A DNA stretch of 64,000 bases from Hibiscus mutabilis (lineage: Eukaryota > Streptophyta > Magnoliopsida > Malvales > Malvaceae), in the NCBI GenBank assembly GCA_019671005.1, contig CM033744.1, forward strand, positions 15,802,128-15,866,127. Reading direction: 5' to 3'. Shown in pieces: positions 1 to 11,650 of this stretch (positions within the stretch are counted from its first letter, which is position 1; every line of letters begins with the position of its first letter). The position numbers and the translations under genes were made by a program. The notes under the pieces were generated by a model. The model was given only the letters and a program-made list of their open reading frames with translations, did not search any database and was not told the DNA's origin.

Positions 1-1573
1 TAAAAGTACCCACTTATCTAGGTATTAATATTACAAACCATATCTAGATCAGTTAAAGTGAGCTACTACTATTTTATACATGCCAACTAGAGATAATCAA
101 AATACATCAAAGATGTAAATTACCGATATAACTATTTTTCCTCAGGATGATGATGCTGATATTCCTTACTCCTGCCCGAGATTACTACCTACGCGTGAAA
201 ACCATCACATGTTAAACATATACTTAGCGAGGTATTATATTTAACATAAATCAACATGCTTGAATTATAACGATAATATAATAAACATGCAGTTTGATCA
301 CTATTCCTTTATTTCCCTTATGTTAATCAAATATTAACATAATGTAATCAGATTCATAAATCCTATGAATATCCTTGCCATTATCCGATAGTTCATCTAC
401 CCTCTAATTTATTAACCATTTATTATCAAATAAATTATTGCCCAACATAGTTTGAGGACTTGAGTACACGAGTCAAAACTGCACCGAAGTGTTGATAAAC
501 CGCACCAAAGTGCTAAGAGACCGCACATAAGTGCTAAAGAACCACATCTAAGTGTTAATAAACCGCACTAAAGTGCTAAACCGTTAGACTCTATGGCATG
601 CCAACTATACTCTATACCTCAATTACTTATTTGGGCATACTTTCCAATTCCATATTCGATTCATCCATGGCAATATAATTAAATACTGGGCAGTTCATGC
701 CCTAAACATAACATAAACATATTAAAATTAAATTACCTGTGATCAATGCATGTAATTCTTCTACCTTTGACAATCCTCAACATGTCAATTATAATTTCAT
801 GATATAATTATCCATGCATAAAAATGCACTCACCTTGACAGTTTATACTTTGTCAATATTCAACTAGCCTCACTAAGTTCCACTTTGGTCCCGTTCCTTT
901 CCTCGATTGCTAATTCGATCTTGATTTTATTCACAGTCTTGAGTAGGGTGTTTCGGCCAAGCTAGAGAAAGATGATGAGTATTCTTGATTTTTCTTTTTG
1001 ACTTAATTTAGGCCATTTGTCTATTATTTAAAATATCTTAATTAAAAATTCTTTTTATGGCATAATGATTATCTTGCCCCTTTAATCCAAGGTTCCATAA
1101 GTTGCAACATGCCACTTTGATCATCCAATGACCCAAATTAATCCAAGGAGTTAGTGATTACCAAATTTGCCCTTGCCATCTTCAAGAATTACCATCTTGC
1201 CATTTTTCATCCAATGGCGAAGATTAAATATGGAAAAGTAATCTTTAATCCTATGGTCCATATTAATTTCTATTAAAATAAGACATGGAAATGACCATTT
1301 AAATCTGATTATCCGAATTTTTCCCGAACTTTAAAGCTTTATAGCTCTTAATACAAACTTCGTATCAAAAATCCGTGTATCAAGAAAATGCCACTCTTGG
1401 GGGTGAACTATTCATTTACGGGACTAAATTACATACTTTTGAAAATTACAACTTAGTCCCTAAACTTTTTGAAATTTGCACTTTGGCACCAAACTTTTTG
1501 AATTATTACATTTTGGTCACCAACTTTTCAAGTTTTACATTTTGGTCACTAACCAAAATTTGGGGTATTACAG
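1..1573 (-). mobile_element. LTR of a Ty3/gypsy chromovirus (partial, runs off left edge)
   Basis: The segment ends in GGGGTATTACA, the same terminus as the LTRs of element B, and shares with them the phrase around 'actctatggcatgccaact'. It interrupts sequence that is continuous in the other LTR of element A: the bases after 1573 (ggaaaagtttgagag) match the right-hand A LTR at about 33023. It therefore inserted into the left LTR of A. The left end is outside the window, so solo LTR and full element cannot be told apart. Minus orientation is inferred by analogy with B. Confidence 0.7.
481..583. repeat. 21-bp minisatellite inside LTR
   Basis: Five head-to-tail units start at 481, 502, 523, 544 and 565, a strict 21-bp period (the last is shortened). 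Each unit has the form GCACNNAAGTGYT followed by an A-rich tail ending in ACC, so it carries a small CAC...GTG dyad. A comparable but shorter GCAC/GTGC patch lies in the element B LTR near 7110-7140. Confidence 0.8.
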
Positions 1574-1877
1574 GAAAAGTTTGAGAGAAAATATCTAGAA
1601 TTCTCTTTTCTCAGATTCAATTTTGAATATGGCATTAATTGAGGGTAGTTGAGAGGTTATATTATTATCATTTTGTTTTCCAAGAATAATTCAAGAAGTG
1701 TATTAAAAAATATTGGTGTATATTAAGGCTAGATATAACCTTAGCTCAGTTCCTTAAGGCTTGGGCTCACCAAGCACAAGTCATGGGTTTAACACCCCAT
1801 GACTGCAGGATTTCATTTTCATTCATTTTCTCCCCTTTTTTAACACATTATATACTAATTAAAATTAAAGTGTTACA
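1574..1877 (-). mobile_element. Element A 3' LTR, remaining part
   Basis: It aligns base by base with the right LTR of A at about 33023-33297 and ends TGTTACA at 1877, next to a polypurine tract. The remainder is displaced by the LTR occupying 1-1573. Confidence 0.8.
1734..1812 (+). other. tRNA-like (pol III A/B box) segment in the A LTR, left copy
   Basis: An A-box-like stretch (TTAGCTCAGTTCCTTAAGGC, 1741-1760) is followed by a B-box-like GGGTTTAACACCC spaced as in a tRNA. The arms do not form a clean cloverleaf and the B box lacks the usual TTCGA core, so this is not a functional tRNA gene. The same block is in the right LTR at 33184-33262 with a better A box. It could be a tRNA relic or a SINE head fixed in the LTR. 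Confidence 0.45.
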
Positions 1878-2291
1878 AATCTCCCCCCTAAAAGAAAATT
1901 TTGGCCTCGAAATTTACCTGAGTTAAACAGATATGGAAACTGCTCCATCATCGACTTGAGAGTATCCCAGGTAGCTTCTTGTGGGCCACGATTACTCCAC
2001 TGAACTTTAACCATAGGAATACGTCGGTTCCTCAGAAATCTCATCTCGATCCAAAATCTATACATGTTCATTGTCATAAGATAGGGCTGGCATCAACTTC
2101 ATATCTTAAGCCTGAATAACATAACTCGAATCGGGATGGTATTGCCTCAACATGGACACATAGGAAACATCATGAATACATCTAAGCTGAGGAGGCAACT
2201 CAAGTTGATAGGCAACTGGTCCAACTCTCTTCAAAATGCGATACGGTCCAATAAATTTGGGACTCAGCTTACCCTTGCCTCCGAATCTCAA
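1865..2291 (-). pseudogene. Element A integrase C-terminus and chromodomain (broken)
   Basis: The 2106-2291 portion carries the conserved chromovirus integrase C-terminal text (KLSPKFIGPYRILKRVGPVAYQ, then IHDVSYVSMLRQY). After an in-frame stop and a frameshift, 1865-2077 encodes the chromodomain, recognisable by LRNRRIPMVKVQW, ATWDT and the tail FPYLFNSGKFRGQNFL. In this family the chromodomain steers integration toward particular chromatin. The final codons read into the LTR, so the stop lies in the LTR. At least three stops or shifts break the frame. Confidence 0.8.
1878..1900 (-). promoter_or_regulatory. Element A polypurine tract
   Basis: On the minus strand this reads as a purine run (AAAATTTTCTTTTAGGGGGG followed by AGATT) directly before the LTR start TGTAACAC. 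This is the position of the plus-strand primer of an LTR retrotransposon. Confidence 0.7.
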
Positions 2292-3190
2292 AACTTTCTT
2301 CCACGGAGATACCTTTTGAAAAACCTAATCACTGACATCAAACTCGATATATTTCCTCCTCCGATCAATATAAGACTTATGTCTATAAAAGCCTCTTTCA
2401 TACGGTCACAGATCAATCTGACGGTCTCCTCAGTCTCACGGACTAACTCTGGACCCAAAGACTTCCTATCATATAACTGAGTCCAACAGATAGGAGTATG
2501 ACATTTTCGACCATACAAAGCCTCATACGGTGCCATACGAATACTAGCCTGGTAACTGTTATTATATGCAAACTCAGCTAAGGGCAAGAAATCCTCCCAA
2601 CTGCCACGAAAGTCGATCACATATCCCCGCAACATATCTTCCAAACTCTGAATCACTCTCTACGACTGCCCATCAGTCTGCGAATGAAAGGATGTGCTAA
2701 AATTTAGACGGGTACCCAAGGCTTCCTGCAGGGCCTTCTAAATTCGAAAGGTAAACCTCGAACGTCGATAAAAAATAATAGACAATGGCACACCATGCAA
2801 TCTGACAATCTCATAAATATGCAGTCTAGCCAGCTTCTCTAGAGAATAAGTAACTTGGACAAGAATAAAATGAGCTGACTTAGTGAGTCGATCAACAATC
2901 ACCATATAGAATCCTCTTTAGAAGGAGTCAGAGGCAACACGGTAACAAAATTTATCGTGATACGCTCTCACTTCCACTTGAGAATCTTTATAGGCTGCAA
3001 TAGACCAGAAGGCTGCAAGTCAAACACTAGGACACATAATCAGAGATGTCATTCTTCATACCAACCAAATGGTATCTCTTTCTTAGATTTTGGTATATCT
3101 TATCCTTACCTGGATGTATAGCATAGGGGCTGCTATAAGCCTCAATGAGAATGGCCCGCTTCAATTCAGCATCATCCGGCACACAGTATC
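2288..3190 (-). pseudogene. Element A integrase core and zinc-binding region (inactive)
   Basis: Core landmarks are IVDRLTKSAHF (first catalytic Asp present, near 2890), SLEDMLRGYV and FAYNNSYQASIRMAPYEALYGRKC (2500-2630). The second catalytic Asp, in the family motif SDRDPRF, is Tyr here (about 2785-2800). The catalytic Glu codon in the GQSER motif is TAG (about 2662). Two of the three DDE residues are thus lost. The upstream zinc region (2950-3190) survives only in fragments. Confidence 0.75.
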
Positions 3191-3219
3191 GACCCTTGAA
3201 GCACAAAACTTTATCCTTA

Positions 3220-3880
3220 TCAAAGGCATAAATAGAGGTGGATCCCTGCTCAACATGCAGTATGACAGGAAGTAAAGAACTGTCTAGGAGCTATTTGGCC
3301 TTCATCTTCTCGAACAAAGTTGGCTTAACCTGTAACTCTGCCAGTAAACTGCCATCATCATAGATACTTATCATGGTAAACGGAGACCTCGGGTCTAAAA
3401 TAGCCTTACCACTCAAAGTATCGGTGACAACATTGGCTTTTCCCGAGTGATACTCGATCACACAGTCATAATCCTTAAGAAGCCGAAGCCAACGACATTG
3501 TCTCAGATTAAGCTCTTTCTGTGTAAAGAAATATTTGAGGTTCTTGTGATCAGTATAGATATAACACTTTTCACTATAGAGATAGTGTCTCTAAATCTTT
3601 AGTGCAAAGACTACAGTGGCCAACTTTAGATCGTGGGTGGGACAATTATACTTATGCGGCCTCAACTGACAAGACGCATAAGCGACTACTTTCCCATCAT
3701 GTATCAAAACACAACCAAGTTTAGAGTGCGAAGCATCACTATAAATTGTAAAATCTTTCCCAGGCTCAGGTTGGGTCAATACTAGAGCCTAAGTCAGAGA
3801 TGTCTTCAACTTCTCGAAACTCTCTTGCTGAGCATCAGTCTAGATAAATGAGATATTTTTCCTGAAAAGCTTCGTCAAAT
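3220..3880 (-). pseudogene. Element A RNase H domain (broken)
   Basis: The stretch 3591-3779 encodes the start of the retroelement RNase H domain (QPEPGKDFTIYSDASHSKLG, then GCVLIHDGKVVAYAS, then QLRPHKYNCPTHDLKLATVVFAL). The 'YSDAS' Asp is one of the metal-binding residues. Downstream, about 3420-3560, lies the rest of the domain (YTDHKNLKY-like and ADALS-like text) in other frames. Confidence 0.75.
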
Positions 3881-4560
3881 GAGCAAAATAATAGGAAAAC
3901 CCCCAACAAAACATCTGTAATACTCAGCTAAACCCAAGAAACCATGAATCTCAAAAACCTTCTTGGGTTGCTTCCAGCTCATAATGGCCTCTATCTTACT
4001 CGAACCAACCTGAATACCTCGAGTTGATACCATATGCCCTAGAAATGTCACCTCGTTGAGCCATAATTCACATTTGCTCAACTTAGCATACAATCGATGC
4101 TTTCTGAGAGTCTGCAAAATAACTCTCAAATGCTTAACATGTTCTACCTCACTCTAGGAGTAGATCAGGATGTCATCGATGAATACCACCACAAACTGGT
4201 CTAAGTAAGGCTGAAATACACGATTCATCAGATCTATAAAGGCGGCATGAGCATTGGTGAAACCAAATGGCATCGCGAGGAACTCATAATGCCCATATTT
4301 GGTATGAATAGCCATCTTTGCAACATCAACCCCCTTTATCTTTAATGGATAGTACCTAAAACAAAGATTAATATTCGAGAAAACTGTGGCTCTATAAAAT
4401 TGATCGAACAAGTCATCAACCTTGGGTTGAGGATACTTATTCTTGACCATGAGCATATTCAGCTTTTGGTAATCAATACACCACCTGAGAGAACTGTCTT
4501 TCTTTTTAACGAACAGAACTGGAGCTCCCCAAGGTAAAGAGTTGGGTCGGATAAAGCCTC
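3870..4560 (-). pseudogene. Element A reverse transcriptase (broken)
   Basis: The 4154-4456 part encodes NKYPQPKVDDLFDQ, FRYYPLKIKGVDVAKMA, then YGHYEFLAMPFGFTNAHAAF and the catalytic FIDDILIYS box. After a stop, 3875-4129 continues with LRKHRLYAKLSKCELWL and VTFLGHMVSTRGI. The YxDD-type catalytic box is intact (F-I-D-D), but flanking stops and shifts prevent one continuous protein. The order matches Ty3/gypsy RT. Confidence 0.85.
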
Positions 4561-5330
4561 AATCAAGCACTTCTTGCAACTGAATTTTTAGCTCCTTAAG
4601 TTGTTTAGGAGCCATATGGTAAGGATCCATAAACACAGGTGTAGATCCAGGATAAGTCTCAATCTTGAATTCAACGTCTCTATCCAGAGGCAATCTAGGT
4701 AACTCCTCAGGAAAAATATAAGAAAACTCTTTCACTGTAGAAATTTCCTCAATCTTGGATAAGAAGCCCTTCATATTCAGGAAGCAAGCAATAAAGGTCT
4801 TATATCTCTTCTAGATTATCCTGTCAGTAGCCAAAATAGATACCACATTAGACAGATACTCGTATCTCTCTCTTACTAAAACCACCTTCTGATCATTAAA
4901 AGTCTTTAGATTCACCCTCTTGGACTCATAATCTATATTAAACCAATGTTCAGTCAACCAATCCATGCTAAGAATTAGATCAAACTCTTCTAGCGGTAGC
5001 TCTATAAGGTCAGCTGGAAAGATTTCCCTTTGAGCCTCGAGGGATATCGCCTAAAAACCTATCTACAACAACTGACTAATCCACTAGACTCATAAACAGT
5101 AACTACACTCTCTGTGGTCTCATCCAAAATCTAGAGGTATCAGGATACAAATCTCGAAATGTAGGAATGGGTGGAACCATTGTCAAGTAATGTAAAGTAT
5201 GGAACAAAATATATAGTAAATGTACCTACAATAACGTCTGGCTCATCTCTGTCATCGCAACATCTAGTAGCATAAACCAGTACAAGTTATCTAGCCTTAG
5301 TCATGACTGGTCCCCCACTCTGATATGATC
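4559..5330 (-). pseudogene. Element A protease and RT N-terminal linker (broken)
   Basis: The 4559-4774 part encodes the linker typical between protease and RT in chromoviruses (VKEFSYIFPEELPRLPLDRDVEF, then PVFMDPYHMAPKQLKELK). Upstream, about 5180-5230, a 'LLDNGSTHSYIS'-like stretch marks the aspartic protease active site in its family D-S/N-G-S/A-T form. Several stops separate the pieces. Confidence 0.65.
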
Positions 5331-6187
5331 AGCCTCTACTATTAAACTTAGCAGCGGACCCAGAAGCTCTACCCTATTTACATCCTCTGGACAAAGTCTA
5401 AACAAATATCTATGAATGAGTAGGAGTCTAGGAATGAGCAAAAGTCTAAGTGGATGCCCCTTTAGAAGGCGAGCGTGGGCAATCTTTCAAGAAATGATCC
5501 ATAGATCCACATCAGAAGCAAACACCTAGCAACTTTCGACACTCTTCTCGATGAAAATTACCACAATGCTCACATGCAGAAACCAAAGAAAATTCTAAAG
5601 AATCACCTCGACTGATAGTTGGGCCCGAAAGTGACAAAGGCCTAGAACTCGTATTACTCTTATATGGCTCAGTAGTGCGAGTCCTCCTATTAGGACGTGT
5701 TTGGGACTCACCCTAACCAGAACGTCTCCTAAATCAATCTTGATCTCGACCTCGATCTCGATCTCAATCTTCACTACCTTGACTAGCCTCTAACAACTTA
5801 ATCTCCTCTACAGTTTTAGCCCAATTCATAAGGTCCTCAAACATCTTCTTATGGTGAGTAGCAACTTGTTTACGTATCCCAATGTAGAGTCCCTCTAAGA
5901 ACTTGTCGTATCTGTCTTCCTCGGTGGTTACTAAACCAGTACCATATCTCTACAAATTCAAAAACTCTACCTCATACTCTACAATAGTCATATAACCCTA
6001 CACCATGTCTTTAAAAGCTTGACATCTCTCTCTCAAGAATTATTCACCCAGGAAATGATTCTTAAACCGGTCTTTAAAGAATTCCCATGTCAACCGATAA
6101 TAAGGACTGCTACTCACAATAGACTCCCACCAGGTGTGGGCATTCCCGTCCAACATGGATACAGTACCCAAATATTTCCCGGTTGTC
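5330..6187 (-). pseudogene. Element A gag, 3' half with zinc knuckle (broken)
   Basis: Near 5480-5580 the minus strand encodes a double Cys-rich patch ending in the knuckle CGSMDHFLKDCP (CX2CX4HX4C type), the nucleic-acid-binding part of gag. A Ser/Arg-rich stretch (near 5730-5780) with repeated TCTCGATC codons lies between the capsid part and the knuckle. The ORF is cut at 6188-6192 by insertion of element B and resumes beyond 30645. Confidence 0.7.
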
Positions 6188-6192
6188 TCTAA
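6188..6192. other. Target site duplication of element B, left copy
   Basis: TCTAA precedes the LTR start at 6193 and recurs immediately after the right LTR at 30641-30645. A 5-bp duplication is expected for Ty3/gypsy integration. Confidence 0.9.
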
Positions 6193-9100
6193 TGTAACAC
6201 TCTTAACGTATACTTGTAAGTTGAATATACATTAAAGATGTCACAGAATTGTTTAGTTGAATTTCATGTTTCCAATTTAAAAAAAAACAATTTTCATAAC
6301 TATTTTTACATTTTCATCTTTTTCTTCAGTTTTTTCAATTAAAATCTGTCTCAGTCAAAAGCAACTAGTTTCAGCCCTGAATTTGTTTATAAAACGTATA
6401 AGTCAGTTAATAATGTGAAAATATGATTCAGAGTGAAAACTATGTGTGCTGCCCAAACTCTTTCTAGATTTTAAAATTATTACGTGATAGACAATAAATA
6501 ATATTTAAACCATTTAAAACGTCATATTCGACTTTACTAATATCATACATCTAATTCATATTACTAAAGTTAAACATTTTTTAACTTATTGCTAACTTAT
6601 AAGTTTAATAATACAAAACAGCTGCTAATTAAAAATACGTATACATGTCCACTAGTCTAGGACGTATAAGTACATACTAAAGCTTTGCAGGTAGTAATTT
6701 GATCTCCAAAAGTACAGCTCATTTTTCCGCTAATGCTAGTTCGAAACCTACGTGTGAAAAGAACACACGCTAAGTATAACTTTGTGAGGCAAAAACAATA
6801 TCATAAATTAAATAATAAAACAAGATAACACATTTCCTGCAAAATGGCAAGCGAGTTCCAATACAGTTTATATCAACTTATTCTATCACTGAGGTGCGGA
6901 CATAATATAGATAATTATGTTTCCAAACATACCAGAATGTATCAAGTATCTGAGTTTATTCACCTGCATATTAGTATTTTTTAAAGACAATAGCCCAAGG
7001 TATACTGTATGAGATCAAGGTACGTGAGTCATCTGAAATAGACACCGAGTGTCAAACTGAACAAACAAATGAGTACGTACTAGAGGAAGCTCTTTGCTCC
7101 TCATATAAGCACCTCTTTAGTGCACTTAGCACTATGAGCTTAGATCCCCAAGGTGTATGTGATACCATAGTAATCACAATAACAGACAGATATCATAACT
7201 GAAAATGCAGCTACTAAGACTCTATGGCATGCCAACTAACCCGAGTCTCACAATGTAATACTTGGGCAACAAAGATAATATGATCAAAGGTTATCAGATA
7301 AATAGAATGGGCAGTTCATACCCTAAATAAACCAAATATAATGTATCCAGTAAACATGTCGTCAAAATATTATACATATCACTTATCATGCCATTTCCAT
7401 AAATCATAATATAAAATTTCAGACAATATATTATCATTACTAACTTTTAAGGTTGACCTATCGCAAGTCTTCCGAAATACTTTTAAAAATATAAATGCAC
7501 TCTCCTATAGCAGTACAAAAGTTTGTAGCCTCACTAAGTTTAATCAGTTACTTTTCTTAGTCTCATTCGGAACTGCAGAAGATCAATCAAATACATACAT
7601 TACCAAACATTTGTTAGACTCAAATCTAATATGTTCAACTCAATTTTTAAAACATAATTATTCGAATATAAGATATTTCTAACATTTTCCCTAAATTTCT
7701 TGTGATTGCCGAAATAGTCCTTCGGTCCTTAGTGACCATTTTGGACATCAAACTACTTAATCAAACTTAAAGTAGAATAATTCCAACACTATTTATTCAT
7801 TTTGGATTTTTATCACTTCAAGCTTCAAACATTACTAAAGTGGCACTTTAGTCACTAACTTCAAAAATATACTTGAATTTATACATTAATCAACCAATCC
7901 AACATTTCTAAAATTCTACCAACTTTCTCTTTAATTTAAGGCTTTGACCGAATTGGTCCATCCCAAAAATCCACATGGCCGATTTAATTCTTCAACCTTT
8001 TCAAGGACTTTAATTTGATCCCTGCATCATAATTCGATTTATACAATCTCAATCTTTTCAAGTACACTATCAAAATAAATTTTCAAAATATTTCCCCTTA
8101 ACTTTCTCTTTTTTCCAAAATGATCCTTTAATCCTCAGAGGATTATTTTTTATCAAATCATCATTATAACATTATCAAAATGACATTTTCATCACCAATT
8201 CATCACCTCCTTCATCAAATAATTATTCAAAAATAATCCCCTTAATTTTCCTTCTTTACCGAAATGCCTTTTTATTTTTCCTAAAGGAGAATTTTCATTC
8301 TAACATCAACATAAGCCTTCTTGTATCATAAATCATTCACTTTCATCCTTAATTCAATTTCCCTAAATCAAATCCCAAATTCTAAGGTTAGGATTTATAA
8401 CCTTGAATATAGAATTAAACTAGATTCAAGCTTATTTCATGTCTACAACATCTTATTTATTCAAATCAAACTTCATATTCAACATGTATTCATAAATCTC
8501 ACAATCTTCTTCTTCAAAAACATAAGCTATACTTAACCTCTCCAAGTAAAACTACCATCAAAAAGAAGAGAATTAAACATAGATCACTTCACCTTAATTT
8601 ATTTTACTTGAATCTAGCCTTTAATCCTTCAAAATTAGCTTAAACAAATGGAGGTTTCTTCTTTCTTCCTTCTCCACGGCATAAGCAAGAAAGGATGGAC
8701 ACAATTTTGTTCAGTTTTTGACTTAAAACCATCCTAATTAAACTTAATTTTGCCACTTTCAAATTAAAATGAATATTAAATTCATTTTAATCCAAAGTAC
8801 TAATTTGCCCTTTAACTAAATTCATATTTACAATTCTTCTTCAAAAATGCCACCCTATTACATTTGAACCAAATTAGTCCCTCCTTAACCAGCCACCTTA
8901 TAATATATCATAAAATTTTATTTTATGATATTTATTCGATTCACATACCTGAGATTCACTTAATACGATTTTCAAATTTCTGAACTATCGAGTTTAATCT
9001 GAAAATTTCACATTTTCTAATATCCATATTATAATATAAAATCTCCCATATTTATAGAGTCAAACTCAGGAATTTTAACTCGGTCTATAATACCAATAAT

Positions 9101-9567
9101 TATCCGAAATCTTTATCGGATAAAATTCTCTTGAAAATTCTCTAGCAGCTATTCATACAAATAATTCCTAATTACTCTGAATCCTTTTTATCGATAAAAA
9201 CTCGGTTATATGCCATTTTCCAGTGGTCACCCATCCTAGATTTCTCTGGCCTGAGCACACTTAACAATTTTGTTCGATCAAAATTCGATACCTTCTACTG
9301 CATTTTAATTTCTAAAACTTATATCAAAATTCTATTTTTGATCACTAGACCTTATTCTTTTCAAATTTGGACCAAAATTCATATAAACCCTTATTAGCTT
9401 AATTTCTAACACATGATATTTTCAAATCACCAAAACTACTTTTAGAATCTTCTAACTAAGAAATCCTAGCTCTTACATTAATGTCAATTTAGACACTAAG
9501 TTAGCCTTATGCTATAATCTTAGTACTAAATAACCTTAATTAACATAGCAAATTTTGGGGTATTACA
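6193..9567 (-). mobile_element. Element B 3' LTR
   Basis: It aligns along its length with 27255-30640. In the stretches I compared by eye (for example 6481-6660 against 27541-27720) differences run at a few per 100 bases, mostly substitutions, so the insertion is moderately old. No gene is seen within; the short open frames are spurious. Confidence 0.92.
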
Positions 9568-9590
9568 ATTCTTTCCCTTAAGAAAATCGT
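9568..9590 (-). promoter_or_regulatory. Element B polypurine tract
   Basis: The minus strand reads TTCTTAAGGGAAAGAAT directly before the LTR start TGTAATACCCC. The position fits the plus-strand primer. Confidence 0.6.
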
Positions 9591-9672
9591 CCTCGAATTT
9601 TCAAAACCTACCTATGTAAAAAAGTTGCGGATACTACTCTCTTATTTTCTTCTCGGTTTCCCAAGTGGCTTC
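9591..9672 (-). pseudogene. Element B chromodomain, C-terminal half
   Basis: The minus strand encodes EATWETEKKIRE, a stop, then YPQLF and a FEDDFL tail, the end of a chromovirus chromodomain. Its N-terminal half is at 21940-22260. The break is exactly at the codons for the conserved EEATW motif, where element C inserted and duplicated GCTTC. Confidence 0.85.
9668..9672. other. Target site duplication of element C, left copy
   Basis: GCTTC is found here and at 21935-21939. Removing one copy plus 9673-21934 restores the reading of the chromodomain EEATW motif, an independent check on the insertion boundaries. Confidence 0.9.
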
Positions 9673-11176
9673 TGTTGTGCGTAATAAGTGCTCTGCAATT
9701 GTGTAAGTGTACACATAGCAAGTTATAGTATAAAAGATATCATCTCCACAGGGATTGGTGCCACTTCAAGAATCTAATCTCTTGCACTGTAAAAAGTAAA
9801 AACACAAGTAGGTGACTGTAGGAGTTTAACTAACAACTAAACTAGAAAGCAAATAAGTAAAAGAAGATGTAATCAAATAAGAGAGAATAGGCCAGGTTAT
9901 CGTGAGTTGAGGAGTGATTGCCGATTGGATCGTCCTGGTAAAAGAGTGCAAGGGCAACTCAGTTGCCGTGGCAACTTGCATAGCGGGGTTACCTTGGCAA
10001 CTAATCGATGGTTGCCTGGGCAACTGGCTAGGCGGCTGGACAGCAACTTCAAGGTTTGGCGGAGCATTCTTCAATGGTTTCTTCTTATCCCTAAGTCGAA
10101 ACTCAAGCTATTTGTGCATGCCTTGATAATACATCCCTGCGTGAATCAAGGGTGAACAACAACCAATCTTGCACTCCTCTTAGCGTTGAAATCCTTAACT
10201 TATTCCTAAGCCAGATTAATCTTCACCATCAATAGATTGAATAAAGACCATACTCATTCGTTTCTTGAATCTAACTCTCCCGATATTAGATAAATAGATG
10301 AAGTTACGAGATCCTCTCCCAATTCACTCGCAAACAAGAATAAAAGCCAAGAATGAGTAAACCTTGAATAGAAAAGTGCAAACTCTTTTTACCTAAACAA
10401 AATCCAATTGTTTCTCACAACAACAAAACACAATAACCCCAACCGATCAAGTTAGTTCATGGTTGGGTTCAAAAGATATACAAAGAATAATCCCCAAACC
10501 ATGAATCTAATGGAAGCAAAGAAGAAGAAGAAGTCGAAATTTCCCCTAATGCTCTCTATGGAGTTGTCGAAATTCCCCTAGCCTTCTCTCCATGGATTGT
10601 CGAAATCTCCTTGCTATTTATAGGGCTAGGCCAAAGTCCTTCTTTGAGGAGGAGTTTGAGTTGGAATTAAATTATCTTTAAAGAATATAATTCTTTATTA
10701 TAATTGTATTCCTACTAGAACTTCTCCTATCTTCTTGGAATTTAATTCTTCTTTAATCTCTGCATGGAAATCAAATTCCTTTGGGTTTGGGCTTTGCTCC
10801 ACGTCATCTTGGGCTTGTCTAGTCATCAATTTAGACATCCCTATTGCATCTTCTCTTTGTCGACAATTGCCATGGCAACTGGCTCGGCGTCTCCTTCATG
10901 CATTGCCCTGGCAACTAGCTCGGCATATCCTTCATGCATTGCCCTGGCAACTAGCTCGGCATTGCTTTGGCAAGTGATCCTGCACATACACACACAAAAA
11001 CACACCAAAGCAGCATCTTTTTCCACAAAAATCACCAAGTTATGTAATCAAGCTCAACGGTGGAAAGAAACATGAATTAATGCATGAATAACTAATTATG
11101 CAACTAATATGAGCTTAAGTCTAACAATAATATGAGTAAAAAGGGTAATAAAAATAGTACTTTTGAACACTTATCA
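9673..11176 (-). mobile_element. Mosaic Athila LTR (C-like left end, D-like remainder)
   Basis: From 9673 to about 9900 the sequence follows the right LTR of C (20479 onward: same start TGTTGTGCGTAATAAG, same 'aagtaggtgaNtgtaggag' text). From about 10000 to 11176 it follows the right LTR of D (14131-15649), including 'accgatcaagttagttcatgg' (10443), where C reads differently, and a D-type end CACTTATCA. The changeover lies in a block all three share (about 9890-10000). Confidence 0.8.
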
Positions 11177-11190
11177 CGCCCCCAAACTCG
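11177..11190 (-). promoter_or_regulatory. Element D polypurine tract
   Basis: The minus strand reads CGAGTTTGGGGGCG directly before the LTR start TGATAAGTG. The same motif precedes the C LTR at 16054-16068. Confidence 0.75.
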
Positions 11191-11464
11191 AACTATTGCT
11201 TGTCCTCAAGCAATGCAAACTAACAATTACCTGCCAAGACTTTAATCATCAAAGACATGCTTCAAACTTGAATTCAAACCTCGGAACCATGGCACAAAGT
11301 ATGATCACCTTTTAAATTTTTCAGATAGCACAAAAATTTCCCATAACAAAACTATAATGCTCGTGACAATGTGTGTGCGTAGTTGTGTACAAGTTGATTT
11401 TCAAGATTCTATGTGAACAATAGGCTTTTATCAATTTAATTGCCGGGGCATTTATTTTCATTTT

Positions 11465-11650
11465 CACTAGAGCCAATTTCGGGCACCCCTAGCAAAGTAA
11501 GCAATTTCTTATTTTATTTTAGTCGACTAGAGCCAATTTCGGGCACCTCTAGCGATTCTTTAATGTGCATTAACTACTAGAGCCAGTTTTGGGCACCTCT
11601 AGCAAGAAAGTGTATTTACTACTAGAGCCAGTTTTTGGGCACCTCTAGCA
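11465..11650 (-). repeat. Four hairpin repeats CTAGAG...CTCTAG (element D)
   Basis: Four copies of a 27-28-nt motif begin near 11468, 11525, 11576 and 11621. Each starts CTAGAGCCA and ends GGGCACCTCTAGC (the first ends CCCTAGC), so each can fold with a CTAGAG/CTCTAG stem. Spacers are unrelated and of unequal length. The homologous array in C is at 16337-16552. Confidence 0.8.

Noticed and set aside
1734..1812. Functional tRNA gene
   Set aside because: A and B boxes are only approximate, no cloverleaf or recognisable anticodon arm, and the block is inside both LTRs of a retroelement.
9826..11075. Several 60-100-codon frames on both strands in Athila LTRs, repeated at 14293-15548 and 20632-21792
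   Set aside because: They are open by chance in repeated LTR sequence rich in TTGCC dyads; the same peptides recur only because the LTRs recur.
11465..11650. Regularly repeated hairpins considered as a CRISPR-like array
   Set aside because: Plant nuclear retroelement context, unequal spacers, no cas genes; it is an Athila 3' UTR feature.
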